DNA from: Micromonospora mirobrigensis
GTDB taxonomy: Bacteria; Actinomycetota; Actinomycetes; Mycobacteriales; Micromonosporaceae
DNA: 64,000 bases
Assembly: GCF_900091555.1 (NCBI RefSeq)
Contig: NZ_FMCX01000006.1
Location: 217,116 to 281,115 of the forward strand
Direction of reading: 5' to 3'
Shown: piece after piece, positions 29,967-38,544 of the stretch
Position numbering within the stretch: the stretch's first letter is position 1
Layout of the letters: each line of letters begins with the position of its first letter
Notes under the pieces: generated by a model
What the model was told of the DNA's origin: nothing
Seen by the model: only the letters and a program-made list of their open reading frames with translations
The model's database searches: none
Program-made: the position numbers and the translations under genes

Positions 29967-32372
29967 GTGAAAAGACCCCTCGCCGCCGTCAGTGCAGCGC
30001 TGCTCACCAGTGGCGTGCTGACCTGCGTCGCCACCCCCGCGGCGCAAGCGGCAACCCCGAGCGCCCCCGCTCCCGCCTCGTCCGCCGCAGCACGCGCTGA
30101 GAGCCTCCTCGCCAGCAACCCCGGTGCCGTCCAGGGCGCCAGCGGTGAGGCCTACCAGGCGTACCGGACGAAGGTGGACGCGAACGGTGCGGCGCACACC
30201 CGCTACACCCGGACCTACCACGGCCTGCGCGTCTACGGCGGTGACTTCGTCATCCACACCGCCCCCAACGGCGCGTACGCCGGCACCTCGGTCGGTCTGT
30301 CCGCCCCGCTGACCCTCGGCACCGCCGCCAAGGTCACCTCGGCCGCCGCCAAGGAGACCGCCCGGAAGACCTTCAAGGGCTCGCTCGCCGCCGTGGGCGC
30401 CCCGGAGCTCTTCGTCGACGCCAGCTCGGGCAAGGGCCGGCTGGCCTGGGAGACCGTCGCCACGGGCTTCAAGGCCGACAAGCAGACCCCGTCGAAGCTG
30501 CACGTCATCACCGACGCCGTGACCGGCAGGGTGATCGGCTCGTACGACGAGATCGAGTCGGTCGCCGGCACCGGCAACAGCGTCTACTCCGGCACGGTCA
30601 GCGTGGACACCACGCTGTCGGGCAGCACCTACTCGATGGTGGACCCGTCGCACGGCAACGGCCGCACCTGCGACATGAACAACACCACCTCGGGCACCTG
30701 CACCACGTTCACCGACGCCGACAACACCTGGGGCACCGGTGCCGCCTCCAACCGGCAGTCCGCCGCGGTGGACGCGCACTTCGGCGCCGCGAAGACGTTC
30801 GACTACTTCAAGAACGTGCACGGCCGCAACGGCATCTTCGGCACCGGCGCCGGCGTTCCCAGCCGGGTGCACTACGGCAGCGCCTACGTCAACGCCTTCT
30901 GGGACGGCTCCCAGATGACCTACGGCGACGGCTCCGGCAACGCCAAGCCGCTGGTGTCGCTGGACGTGGCCGGCCACGAGATGAGCCACGGCGTCACCGA
31001 GAACGTGGTCTCCGGCGGCCTCACCTACTCCGGTGAGTCCGGTGGTCTCAACGAGGCGACCAGCGACATCTTCGGCACCTCCGTCGAGTTCTACGCCGCC
31101 GCCCCGGGTGACCCGGGCGACTACAAGATCGGCGAAGAGATCGACATCAACGGCAACGGCTCGCCGCTGCGCTACATGTACAACCCGTCGCTGGACGGCT
31201 CGTCCGACTCGTGCTGGACCACCAGCACGAAGAACAAGGACGTGCACTACTCGTCCGGTCCGGCCAACCACTTCTTCTTCAACCTCTCCGAGGGCACCGG
31301 CGCCACCTCCTGGGGCACCTCCCCGGTCTGCGGCTCCGCCCCGGCGGTGACCGGCATCGGCCGCGCCAAGGCCGAGAAGATCTGGTTCCGGGCGCTCGAC
31401 GTGTACTTCACCTCCAACACGTCGTACGTCAACAACACCACCCCGTCGAACACCGCCCGGGCGTACTCCCTGCGGGCGGCGACCGACCTCTACGGCAACT
31501 GCTCCGCCGAGTACAAGGCCGTCCAGGCCGCGTGGACCGCCGTCGCGGTCTCCGGCTCCGACGCGCCCTGCTCGTCGACCGGTAACGACTTCTCCGTCTC
31601 GCTCTCCCCGACCTCCGGCTCGGTGACCGCGGGCGGTTCCGTCTCCACCACCGTGTCGACCGCGACCACCTCGGGCACCGCGCAGACCGTGTCGCTCTCC
31701 GCGTCCGGCCTGCCGAGCGGCGCGACCGCGTCGTTCAGCCCCTCCTCGGTGACCTCGGGCGGCTCGTCCACCCTCACCATCAGCACCTCGTCGGCCACCC
31801 CGACCGGCACCTACTCGGTGACCGTCACCGGCACCGGCGCCGTGACCCACACGGCCGGCTACACGCTGACCGTCAACGGCACCGGCGGCGGCTGCACCGG
31901 CGCCGGCCAGAAGATCGGCAACCCGGGCTTCGAGTCCGGCAGCACGGCGTGGACGGCCAGCTCCGGCGTCATCGGCCAGCCCGGCGCCAGCCAGCCGGCC
32001 CGCTCCGGCACCTGGAACGCCTGGATGGACGGGTACGGCAGCAGCCACACCGACACCCTGTCCCAGTCGGTGAGCCTGCCGGCCGGCTGCACCTCGTACA
32101 ACTTCTCCTTCTACCTGCACATCGACACGGCCGAGACGACCACCAGCACCGCGTACGACACGGTCAGGGTGCAGGTGCTCAACTCGTCCGGCACGGTGCT
32201 GGCGACGCTGGGCACGTACTCCAACCTGAACAAGGCCGCCGGGTACACCCTGCGCTCGTTCTCGCTGGCCTCGTACGCCGGCCAGACCGTCACCCTGAAG
32301 TTCACCGCCACCGAGGACGCCTCGCTCCAGACCTCCTTCGTGGTCGACGACACCGCGGTCAACGTCTCCTGA
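29967..32372 (+). CDS. Secreted M4 (thermolysin-like) metallopeptidase with C-terminal beta-domains
   Basis: 801 residues. Sec signal peptide (LAAVSAALLTSGVLTCVA to AQAA), then an FTP/PepSY propeptide to about residue 215, then the zinc protease domain: VAGHEMSHGVTENV (zinc His 337 and 341, catalytic Glu 338), GGLNEATSDIFG (third ligand near 362) and GPANHFFFN (catalytic His near 435). After about 540 comes a Ser/Thr-rich Ig-like domain, then a jelly-roll-like domain (NPGFESGSTAWTAS) likely for substrate or surface binding. GTG start with AGGAGGG 3 nt upstream. An AT-rich promoter region with GTGAC-N7-GTCAC (29925-29941) precedes it. Divergent from the emfourin-like lipoprotein. Confidence 0.93.
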   Translation: MKRPLAAVSAALLTSGVLTCVATPAAQAATPSAPAPASSAAARAESLLASNPGAVQGASGEAYQAYRTKVDANGAAHTRYTRTYHGLRVYGGDFVIHTAPNGAYAGTSVGLSAPLTLGTAAKVTSAAAKETARKTFKGSLAAVGAPELFVDASSGKGRLAWETVATGFKADKQTPSKLHVITDAVTGRVIGSYDEIESVAGTGNSVYSGTVSVDTTLSGSTYSMVDPSHGNGRTCDMNNTTSGTCTTFTDADNTWGTGAASNRQSAAVDAHFGAAKTFDYFKNVHGRNGIFGTGAGVPSRVHYGSAYVNAFWDGSQMTYGDGSGNAKPLVSLDVAGHEMSHGVTENVVSGGLTYSGESGGLNEATSDIFGTSVEFYAAAPGDPGDYKIGEEIDINGNGSPLRYMYNPSLDGSSDSCWTTSTKNKDVHYSSGPANHFFFNLSEGTGATSWGTSPVCGSAPAVTGIGRAKAEKIWFRALDVYFTSNTSYVNNTTPSNTARAYSLRAATDLYGNCSAEYKAVQAAWTAVAVSGSDAPCSSTGNDFSVSLSPTSGSVTAGGSVSTTVSTATTSGTAQTVSLSASGLPSGATASFSPSSVTSGGSSTLTISTSSATPTGTYSVTVTGTGAVTHTAGYTLTVNGTGGGCTGAGQKIGNPGFESGSTAWTASSGVIGQPGASQPARSGTWNAWMDGYGSSHTDTLSQSVSLPAGCTSYNFSFYLHIDTAETTTSTAYDTVRVQVLNSSGTVLATLGTYSNLNKAAGYTLRSFSLASYAGQTVTLKFTATEDASLQTSFVVDDTAVNVS

Positions 32373-32387
32373 CCTGATCCGATGCCG

Positions 32388-32429
32388 GCGGGCCCGGCGA
32401 CCACCCACCCGGGTGGTCGTCGGGCCCGC
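32388..32429 (+). terminator. Intrinsic terminator after the M4 protease
   Basis: A 19-bp stem running from GCGGGCCCGG to CCACCC pairs with GGGTGG through CGGGCCCGC around ACCC, with one G-T wobble, starting 15 bp after the stop. Confidence 0.85.
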
Positions 32430-32468
32430 GCCGTTATGGTCGGGCCCGGGACCAACCAGGGGGAGCGC

Positions 32469-33236
32469 ATGTCGGACGCGGAGCTGACCGTCACGGTGAC
32501 CGGGCCGGTGGCGACGGTGACCATCCACAACCCGGCCCGGCGCAACGCGATGACCGCCGCGATGTGGCGGCAGCTGCCGGTCCTGCTGGACGGGCTGGCG
32601 GCCGACCCGGCGGTCCGGGCGCTGGTGCTCACCGGCGCGGGCGGCACCTTCTGCGCCGGGGCCGACCTCGGTGACCTGGACGAACTGCTGGACGCCGGTG
32701 ACGCCAGCATCGCGGTGACCGCGGAGGAACGGCTGGCCGGCTTCGCCAAGCCCACCGTCGCCGCGATCGAGGGGGCCTGCGTGGGCGGTGGCTGCCAGCT
32801 CGCCGTCGCCTGCGACCTGCGGATCGCCGCCGAGGGCGCCCGGTTCGGTGTGCCGCCGGCCCGGCTGGGGCTGGTCTATCCGGCGCCGACCACCCGACGG
32901 CTGGCCCGGCTGGTCGGCCCGGCCACCGCCAAGTACCTGCTCTTCACCGGCGAGCTGATCGACGCCGAGCGGGCGCTGCGGGTCGGCCTGGTCGACGAGC
33001 TGCTGCCGGTCGACCGGCTCGCCGAGCGGGTCGACGCGATCACCGCCGTCGTCGCGGCCCGCTCGCAGCTCACCGTGGCCGCCGCCAAGGAGATCGTCGA
33101 CGACCGGGCCGACGACGCGCGGATCGACTGGTGGCACCGGCAGGTCCGGGAGAGCGGCGAGGCCCGCGAGGGGGTGGCGGCGGCCAACGAGCGCCGCCCG
33201 CCGCGCTTCGGCTGGGCGCCGCCCGGCCGTCCCTGA
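32469..33236 (+). CDS. Enoyl-CoA hydratase/isomerase family protein
   Basis: 255-residue crotonase-fold enzyme acting on acyl-CoA thioesters. The oxyanion-hole segments are ALVLTGAGGTFCAGADL and VAAIEGACVGGGCQLAVACD; LFTGELIDAERALRVGLVDE is the usual C-terminal region. The catalytic Glu pair of true hydratases is not clear: the second position reads GLVYPAPTTRRL. The substrate is therefore open. ATG at 32469 follows AGGGGGAG. Confidence 0.85.
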   Translation: MSDAELTVTVTGPVATVTIHNPARRNAMTAAMWRQLPVLLDGLAADPAVRALVLTGAGGTFCAGADLGDLDELLDAGDASIAVTAEERLAGFAKPTVAAIEGACVGGGCQLAVACDLRIAAEGARFGVPPARLGLVYPAPTTRRLARLVGPATAKYLLFTGELIDAERALRVGLVDELLPVDRLAERVDAITAVVAARSQLTVAAAKEIVDDRADDARIDWWHRQVRESGEAREGVAAANERRPPRFGWAPPGRP

Positions 33237-33293
33237 CCGCCGTTTGCCCGACCCCCGTCGATGGGTACGTCCGTCGACGGCGAACGGGGGTCC

Positions 33294-33884
33294 ATGGTGG
33301 ACATGGCGGATGTGGAGCGGGACCGGATCACCCGCGGGCGACGGCGCTTCCGGTTGCTGGCGGTCGGCGCGGTGGTCGTCCTGGCGATCGCCGGGTTCGT
33401 GATCGGGGCGATCACCGGCGGGGACGAGCTGCCGAGCTGGCGCGGGAACCCGCCCGGCTGGGCAGAGAACGCCGGCCTGGCCCTGGTGGGGCTCGGGCTG
33501 CTCGGAGAGGCAGGCTGGTTCGTCTACGGCTATCGCAGCGGCCGGTTCAAGGCCAACCGGGAGTCCCGCATCTGGGCGGTGAGCTGGTCCCGGCGGCGGG
33601 AGCTGGCCAAGCAGGTCCGCCGCGACGAGCCGGCTGCCGGCGAGGACCCGGCGGTGCTGCGCAACGTCGCCGAGCAGATGGCCGGTGGCCGCTGGCTGCT
33701 CGGGCTGTACGCCTGCATGATGCTCTTCTTCGCGGGGCAGGCGCTGTCCCGGTACTCCTGGTTCTGGACGGTGCTGCTGTTGGTGATGGCCGCGCTCTTC
33801 GTCGTCGCCGCGGTCTCGATCTTCCGGGACGCCCGCCGGGCCGAGGCGTTCCTGCGTCACCGTCCGGTCGGCGGGGGCGACTAG
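33294..33884 (+). CDS. Membrane protein of unknown function
   Basis: About 196 residues with four hydrophobic segments in two pairs: LLAVGAVVVLAIAGFVIGA with AGLALVGLGLLGEAGWFVYG, and LLGLYACMMLFFAGQALS with FWTVLLLVMAALFVVAAVS. A charged cytoplasmic-type loop (SRRRELAKQVRRDEPAAGE) separates the pairs. No family recognised. ATG at 33261, 33294 and 33303 are all in frame; 33294 follows a GGGGG tract. It ends 10 bp before the remnant gene at 33894. Confidence 0.65.
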   Translation: MVDMADVERDRITRGRRRFRLLAVGAVVVLAIAGFVIGAITGGDELPSWRGNPPGWAENAGLALVGLGLLGEAGWFVYGYRSGRFKANRESRIWAVSWSRRRELAKQVRRDEPAAGEDPAVLRNVAEQMAGGRWLLGLYACMMLFFAGQALSRYSWFWTVLLLVMAALFVVAAVSIFRDARRAEAFLRHRPVGGGD

Positions 33885-33893
33885 ATTTCCCCC

Positions 33894-34236
33894 ATGACTG
33901 GTTGGTCGGCGGTGGGCGCGACCCTCAGCGGAGTCGCGATCACCGCGCTGTTCGGGCTGCTCACCGCTTACCTGACCCACCGTTGGCAACGCGAGCGGGT
34001 CCAGCAGGAGCAGACGTTCGCCTCGCGGCGGGAGTTGCGTGCGGCCCGTCGTGAGACGTACACGAGGTATCTCGTGTCCGCCCAGCGGGCGTTCGACGCG
34101 GCGAACCGGTTGCACGCCGCCAACCGGGACCGGCCGGTCGACCCGGACGCGTTCCGTGGTGGCGGCGATGCACGCCGAGATCAGCGACGAGGCGCTACGG
34201 CCAACCTCGATGACCCGCGCCAACCAGGCCTCCTGA
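33894..34236 (+). pseudogene. Frameshifted and truncated gene with one membrane helix
   Basis: Starts well (ATG 33894; GATLSGVAITALFGLLTAYL is a membrane helix, followed by a basic coiled-coil-like region RRELRAARRETYTRYLVSAQ). After DPDAF near 34155 the sense-looking sequence moves to another frame (VVAAMHAEISDEALRPTS), which stops at 34236. The original frame continues as low-complexity Arg/Gly sequence antisense to the next gene. Intact relatives of this helix-plus-coil type are, as I recall, 150-220 residues long. Probably decayed; a sequencing indel is the alternative. Confidence 0.5.
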
Positions 34237-34310
34237 CAGCGGCCGGTACCGGAGGTGGCGAGGGCTGGCCTGCGCGATCGCCGGGAGGGGCGGCAGCGCA
34301 TCTGGTGCCG

Positions 34311-35411
34311 CTACCGCCGCGCCCCGGCCCGCCACAGCGGTTCGGTCACCCGGTCGACCATCTGGACGATCAGTTCGGCGTCCAGCAGCGGCCGGTTGAC
34401 CTGGCCGGCGACGGCGAGCGCGGGCCGGGAGACCGACCGCCAGATCGCGGCGAGACCGCCGCCGAGGCCGACCAGCGCGATCGCGGCCCGGGTGGTGGGC
34501 GAGCCGCTGGCCGCCAGGGCGCTCACCCCGACCACGGCGAGCAGGGCGGCCAGCAGCGGGACCAGCACCGGCCGGAAGATGCCGCGGACCGCCTCCACGA
34601 CCAGCCGCCGGTCCCGGATGATCAGGCGCTGCGCCACCACGGCGTAGTCGTCCTCGTCGAGCAGGTCGCGGGGGTCCAGCTCACCGGTCAGGACGCCGCG
34701 CCACAGCTCGCCCTGATCGCGTACGGCGGCGGCCAGCCCCCGGACCGTCGGCGTGCCGGACCACGGCTCGACGGTGTTCGCGGCGTCGACGGCTGTCGTC
34801 CAGGCCCGCAGGGAGCCGCGGACCACCTCGGCGGAGAACGGCGGCAGCGCGCCGGCCAGTGCCCGCAGCCAGCGGGAGAGCTGTTCCTGTCGGCCGTTGA
34901 AGCGCGGCGGCAGCGGCTCCAGCTCGCAGTTGCGGACGGTGTCGGCCAGCGACCGGCCCAGCCGGTACGCCAGCCCGACCCGGTGGTCGGTCGCCATGGT
35001 CCAGCGCAGCACGTCCATGTTCAGCTCGTCGATCGTCGACAGCAGCTCCGCGGCGTCCTCGGCCCACGGCGGTCCGGCCCGGTCGAGGTGGGACCGGGCC
35101 GCCGCCGTGCTCGGCCGCTGCCGACCGTCGGCGGTCGACGCGGCGATCCGGGTCAGCGCGACGTCCACCCCGTCGAGGTACATCCGCAGCCGGCGGGCCA
35201 CCGGCATCTCGGTGAAGTTCGCCAGCTTGCGGGGCGGCTCCGGCGACGAGCCGTCCCCCGCCTCCGGCGACCAGGCGTGCGGGTGCAGCACGGTGTGGAA
35301 GGCGTCGGCGAGCCACCAGCCCAGGTGCAGCGCGGTCACCACGGCTGATCGCCCGTCCCGGTCCTCGCCGTCGGACGGGGCCTCCCACTGCAGTTGGTCG
35401 GCTGGCTGCAC
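34311..35411 (-). CDS. Hypothetical protein with C-terminal membrane hairpin
   Basis: 366 residues, no family recognised. The first 280 are soluble and helical with many Arg/Asp/Glu and Trp (LHLGWWLADAFHTVLHPHAW, WTMATDHRVGLAYRLGRSL). Two membrane segments follow: VLVPLLAALLAVVGVSALA and AAIALVGLGGGLAAIW. This suggests a cytoplasmic domain tethered by a C-terminal hairpin. The start is GTG at 35411 with GGGAGG about 4 nt upstream. Codon use matches its neighbours, so it is a real gene. Confidence 0.65.
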   Translation of the reverse strand: MQPADQLQWEAPSDGEDRDGRSAVVTALHLGWWLADAFHTVLHPHAWSPEAGDGSSPEPPRKLANFTEMPVARRLRMYLDGVDVALTRIAASTADGRQRPSTAAARSHLDRAGPPWAEDAAELLSTIDELNMDVLRWTMATDHRVGLAYRLGRSLADTVRNCELEPLPPRFNGRQEQLSRWLRALAGALPPFSAEVVRGSLRAWTTAVDAANTVEPWSGTPTVRGLAAAVRDQGELWRGVLTGELDPRDLLDEDDYAVVAQRLIIRDRRLVVEAVRGIFRPVLVPLLAALLAVVGVSALAASGSPTTRAAIALVGLGGGLAAIWRSVSRPALAVAGQVNRPLLDAELIVQMVDRVTEPLWRAGARR

Positions 35412-35471
35412 GGACCTCCCTCACCTGACCGGCCGCCCGGTTCGACTGGACGGACCCCATCGGCAGATCCG

Positions 35472-35500
35472 GGCAATTGTAACTAAAACGGTATGTTGCC
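35472..35500. promoter_or_regulatory. Orphan AT-rich operator-like element
   Basis: GGCAA (35472) and TTGCC (35496) frame an AT-rich core containing TAACTAAAACGGTATG, like the operators before TetR-type genes. It lies in the 151-bp gap between a reverse-strand membrane protein gene and the end of the CrtU-like gene. On the forward strand a perfect AAGGAGGG and a GTG-ATG follow at 35511-35529, but the only reading frame there runs antisense into the flavoprotein gene. Which gene it serves is unclear. Confidence 0.35.
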
Positions 35501-35562
35501 GAGGGTGGTAAGGAGGGAACGAGCGTGATGCGCCGCCGATGGTGTGAGGAGGCGGGGCGGGG

Positions 35563-37089
35563 TCAGTGGCGGGCGAGCAGACCCCGGGGGCGGATGGAGC
35601 GGACCGGCTCCGCGGCGCCACCCTCGGTCCGCAGGATGTGGTTGGCCGCCAGGATCCCGGTGGCCGCCGAGCGTTCCATCAACGCGCTCGGGAACTCCGT
35701 CCGGATGCCGTCGCCGGCCAGGTAGAGCCCGTCGGCCTCGGTGCGTACCCCCGGTCGCCAGCGGTCGCTGCCCGGGGTGAACGCCGGGGCCTGGGCCTCC
35801 ACCCGGGCGCGCAGCTCGCGGACCCGCAGCCCCGCCGCCTCCGGCCACAACCCGACCAGCTCGGCGCGCATCCGCTCGGCCAACTCCTCGGCCGGCACAT
35901 CCGGCTCGCAGGCGTACGCGTGCAGCTCCACCACCGAGCCGCCGGTGCGCTCGGCCCAGCGGCGGGACTCGTTCTCCAGCCGGTGGTAGAGGGTCACCGA
36001 GTCGAGGGTGGCCTGCCGGGACACCCCGCTGAACACCGCCCGGTCGGAGCGCACGTCCCCGTCCATCCAGTAGCGGGCCACCGCGTACGGCGGGCCGGCC
36101 GTGCCGAACGCGGACATCCGCTCCACCAGCTGCGGCGCGGCCCCGGCGAGCACCGGGGAGGCGCCGACCAGCCGGGCCAGCGCGGGCGGGTCGACGGCGA
36201 GCACCACGTGCCCGGCCGGGTACGACGTGCCGTCGCCGGTGGTCACCCGCCAGCCGCCCGGGGTGCGGTCCAGCCGGGTGGCCGGGGCGTCGGTCAGCAC
36301 CCGGCCGCCGTGCGACTCGACGTGCCGGCGCAGCGGCCCCCAGATCGCCGTGGCGTAGTCCTCGTCCGGGCAGTCGAAGGCCAACCCCTCCGGGTTGCCC
36401 AGCAGATAGAAGTGGAACTGGGCGATCATCTCCGCCGCCGACATCTCGGCCTCGTGGTTGAAGAACGAGTGGGAGAAGACCTCGAAGAGCATCGCCCGGG
36501 CCCGGTCCGGCAGCCGCAGCGAGGTGAGCAGCTCGTCGGCGGTGGTGTCGTCGAACTCGGCGTACGTGCGTTCCGGGTGGTAGGTGAGCAGCGGCAGCGC
36601 GGCGTCCCGGTCCATCGACCGCAGGTCGGCCAGGCGCAGGCTGGGACTGCGCAGCAGCAGCGCCAGCAGGTTGAACGGCGGCGCCGGCGGCAGCTTGCCG
36701 AACTCCTCGGTGGGCCACTGGGACGAGAGGATCGGATAGCCGGGGATCGGCTTGAGGAAGTCCAGCCTCGGGTCGACCCGGCGCAGGATGGACCGCCAGT
36801 TGTAGTACTGCCGGAAGAACGCGTGGAAGCCGTGCTCGTTCATCTGGTCGCCGTCGGGCAGCGCCTCCGGCCACGCGCCGAGCCGGCCGCCGAGGGTGGG
36901 CGCCGCCTCCAGCACCGTCACCCGGACACCCCGCTCGGCGAGCACCACCGCCGCGGACATGCCCGCGATGCCGCCGCCGACCACCACCGCCTCGGCCGGG
37001 CCCGGCACCCGGGGCGCGCCACCGCCGCCCGGATCCACCACGTGCTCCCGTACGCCGATGAGCCGACCGACCGCCTGCGACAGCGTCAT
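35563..37089 (-). CDS. FAD-dependent oxidoreductase of the carotenoid desaturase type (CrtU-like)
   Basis: 508 residues. The dinucleotide-binding motif VVVGGGIAGMSAAVVLAERG (about 37-56) is followed by VTVLEAAPTLGGRLGAW, and the C-terminus has the FAD motif LYLAGDGIRTEFPSALMERS. NEHGFHAFFRQYYNWRSIL resembles isorenieratene synthase (CrtU, beta-carotene desaturase/methyltransferase) and related proteins. No other carotenoid gene is in the window, so substrate and name remain inference. ATG at 37089 is preferred over GTG at 37095 because GGGAAGGG lies 6-7 nt before it. Confidence 0.75.
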   Translation of the reverse strand: MTLSQAVGRLIGVREHVVDPGGGGAPRVPGPAEAVVVGGGIAGMSAAVVLAERGVRVTVLEAAPTLGGRLGAWPEALPDGDQMNEHGFHAFFRQYYNWRSILRRVDPRLDFLKPIPGYPILSSQWPTEEFGKLPPAPPFNLLALLLRSPSLRLADLRSMDRDAALPLLTYHPERTYAEFDDTTADELLTSLRLPDRARAMLFEVFSHSFFNHEAEMSAAEMIAQFHFYLLGNPEGLAFDCPDEDYATAIWGPLRRHVESHGGRVLTDAPATRLDRTPGGWRVTTGDGTSYPAGHVVLAVDPPALARLVGASPVLAGAAPQLVERMSAFGTAGPPYAVARYWMDGDVRSDRAVFSGVSRQATLDSVTLYHRLENESRRWAERTGGSVVELHAYACEPDVPAEELAERMRAELVGLWPEAAGLRVRELRARVEAQAPAFTPGSDRWRPGVRTEADGLYLAGDGIRTEFPSALMERSAATGILAANHILRTEGGAAEPVRSIRPRGLLARH

Positions 37090-37140
37090 GTGCACCCTTC
37101 CCCGCCCCGACTAAGCCTCCAGTCTGCCCGAGGAACGCAG

Positions 37141-37182
37141 CGGGGGCCCCTGGCACCGCTCGGCGTCGTGCCGGGGCCCCCG
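37141..37182 (-). terminator. Terminator after the SGNH hydrolase gene
   Basis: CGGGGGCCCC and GGCAC pair with GTGCC and GGGGCCCCCG; one T is bulged and the loop is 11 nt. It lies between the SGNH hydrolase stop and the CrtU-like start, both reverse strand, separating the two. Confidence 0.7.
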
Positions 37183-37200
37183 GGTCGGCTGCGTCGACCC

Positions 37201-38544
37201 TCAGCCGTGGCGGCTGATCAGGGGAGCGACCACCGCCGCGATCGCGGCGGCACCCGCGTCGTTGGGGTGCAGGTGGTCGCCGGAGTCGTAGGCCGGCCGC
37301 AGGGCGTTCCGATCGGCCGGGTCGGCGAGGGCCCGGTCCAGGTCGGCCACGGCGTCGTACTCGCCGCCGTGCCGGATCCAGGCGTTCACGGCGTCGCGGA
37401 CCGCCTCATTGGCGGGAGTGTCGTAGCCGAACGCCCCCTTCACGGGCAGGGTGGTGGCTCCGACGACCCGGACGCCCCGCGCGTGTGCCGCCCGGATCAA
37501 CCGCCGATGCCCGTCGATCACCTGCGCCGCGGTCACCACCGGTGAGGCGCCACAGCCGAAGTCGGGGAATCCTCCGCCGCCGATGTCGTTGATGCCGGCG
37601 AGGATGATCACGGAATCGACGCCGGGCTGGCCCAGCGCGTCCCGACCGAACCGGGACACTCCCGCCTCGCCGAAGCAGGTCGAGTCGGCGAGCAGCTTGT
37701 TGCCGTTGATGCCGGCGTTCACCACGCTCGCCGGTCGGGGACCTGTCCGCAGCAGTTCAGCCAGTTGGTCCGGGTACCGGTTGTCGGCGTCGACCGTCGT
37801 GCCGTACCCGTCGGTGATCGAGTCCCCGAAGGCCACGACCACCCGGTGTTCCCGTCCGGGTCGGCCGGCCGTGTCGACGCCGGTGAGGAAGTACCAGGAT
37901 CGGCTGGTGTCGGTGAACACGTCGGTCCGGTCGGCGAACCGCTGGTCACCGGCCGCCCGGTAGGTGGTGGCGGTCGCGTTCTCGTGTCCGGTGGCCGGGC
38001 CGGTGGCACCGGCGAAGAACAGCGTCACCGCGAGCGGATCGAGGGCCCGCGTCGGCAGCGGCGCCGGGTCGGAGGCGAGTTCCGCTCCCGCCGGGACGAC
38101 CGCCGACGTCGAGCCGCCGAAGGTCAACGGGCGCAGGCTCCCCCGGCGGACGGCCGGCCCACGGGTGGCGTGCCCGACGGTCGCGCCGGCCACCCGCAGC
38201 GGCCGGTCCCCGAAGCGGTTGGACAGCCGGATCCGGACCCTCGAGCCGCCGACGCCCACCCGGACCACCTGCCGCAACGACTGGTCGGCGAAACCGGTGA
38301 CCGACCAGTTCGGTGCGCCGAAGCCGGGGAAGGGGTGGTGGGGCGATGCGGCCCAGGCCGATCGCCAGCGGTCCGGGTCGGACACGCCGACCTGGGCGGA
38401 CCGGTGCGCCGTAGTCGGCGACGCGGTCACGGCCTCGGCGGGCGCCAGGAGCGCCACGGCCAGCGCGGTGCCGAGGGCGAGCAGGCGTCGCGGCGACGGC
38501 ACCGGCGCACCTCCCGTCCGGGTGTCGGTTGGTGGGACGTTCAT
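37201..38544 (-). CDS. Secreted SGNH/GDSL-type hydrolase
   Basis: 447 residues. Signal peptide (PSPRRLLALGTALAVALLAP), a beta-rich N-terminal domain (about 55-220, LRQVVRVGVGGSRVRIRLSN), then the SGNH catalytic domain: VVAFGDSITDGYG with the nucleophile Ser, NAGINGNKLL with oxyanion Gly, ILAGINDIG with Asn, and DHLHPND with catalytic Asp and His. Relatives are esterases or deacetylases acting on polysaccharides or lipids. Its ATG overlaps the SRPBCC gene's stop (ATGA), so it is the second gene of that unit. Confidence 0.88.
   Translation of the reverse strand: MNVPPTDTRTGGAPVPSPRRLLALGTALAVALLAPAEAVTASPTTAHRSAQVGVSDPDRWRSAWAASPHHPFPGFGAPNWSVTGFADQSLRQVVRVGVGGSRVRIRLSNRFGDRPLRVAGATVGHATRGPAVRRGSLRPLTFGGSTSAVVPAGAELASDPAPLPTRALDPLAVTLFFAGATGPATGHENATATTYRAAGDQRFADRTDVFTDTSRSWYFLTGVDTAGRPGREHRVVVAFGDSITDGYGTTVDADNRYPDQLAELLRTGPRPASVVNAGINGNKLLADSTCFGEAGVSRFGRDALGQPGVDSVIILAGINDIGGGGFPDFGCGASPVVTAAQVIDGHRRLIRAAHARGVRVVGATTLPVKGAFGYDTPANEAVRDAVNAWIRHGGEYDAVADLDRALADPADRNALRPAYDSGDHLHPNDAGAAAIAAVVAPLISRHG

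Noticed and set aside
29955-34301. 1448-residue reverse-strand open frame across the protease, hydratase and membrane protein genes
   Set aside because: Arg/Gly/Val-rich antisense translation typical of very GC-rich DNA; the forward strand has recognisable domains with proper starts throughout.
35563-37089. Carotenoid biosynthesis cluster
   Set aside because: Only a single CrtU-like flavoprotein is present; no phytoene synthase, desaturase or cyclase gene is nearby.
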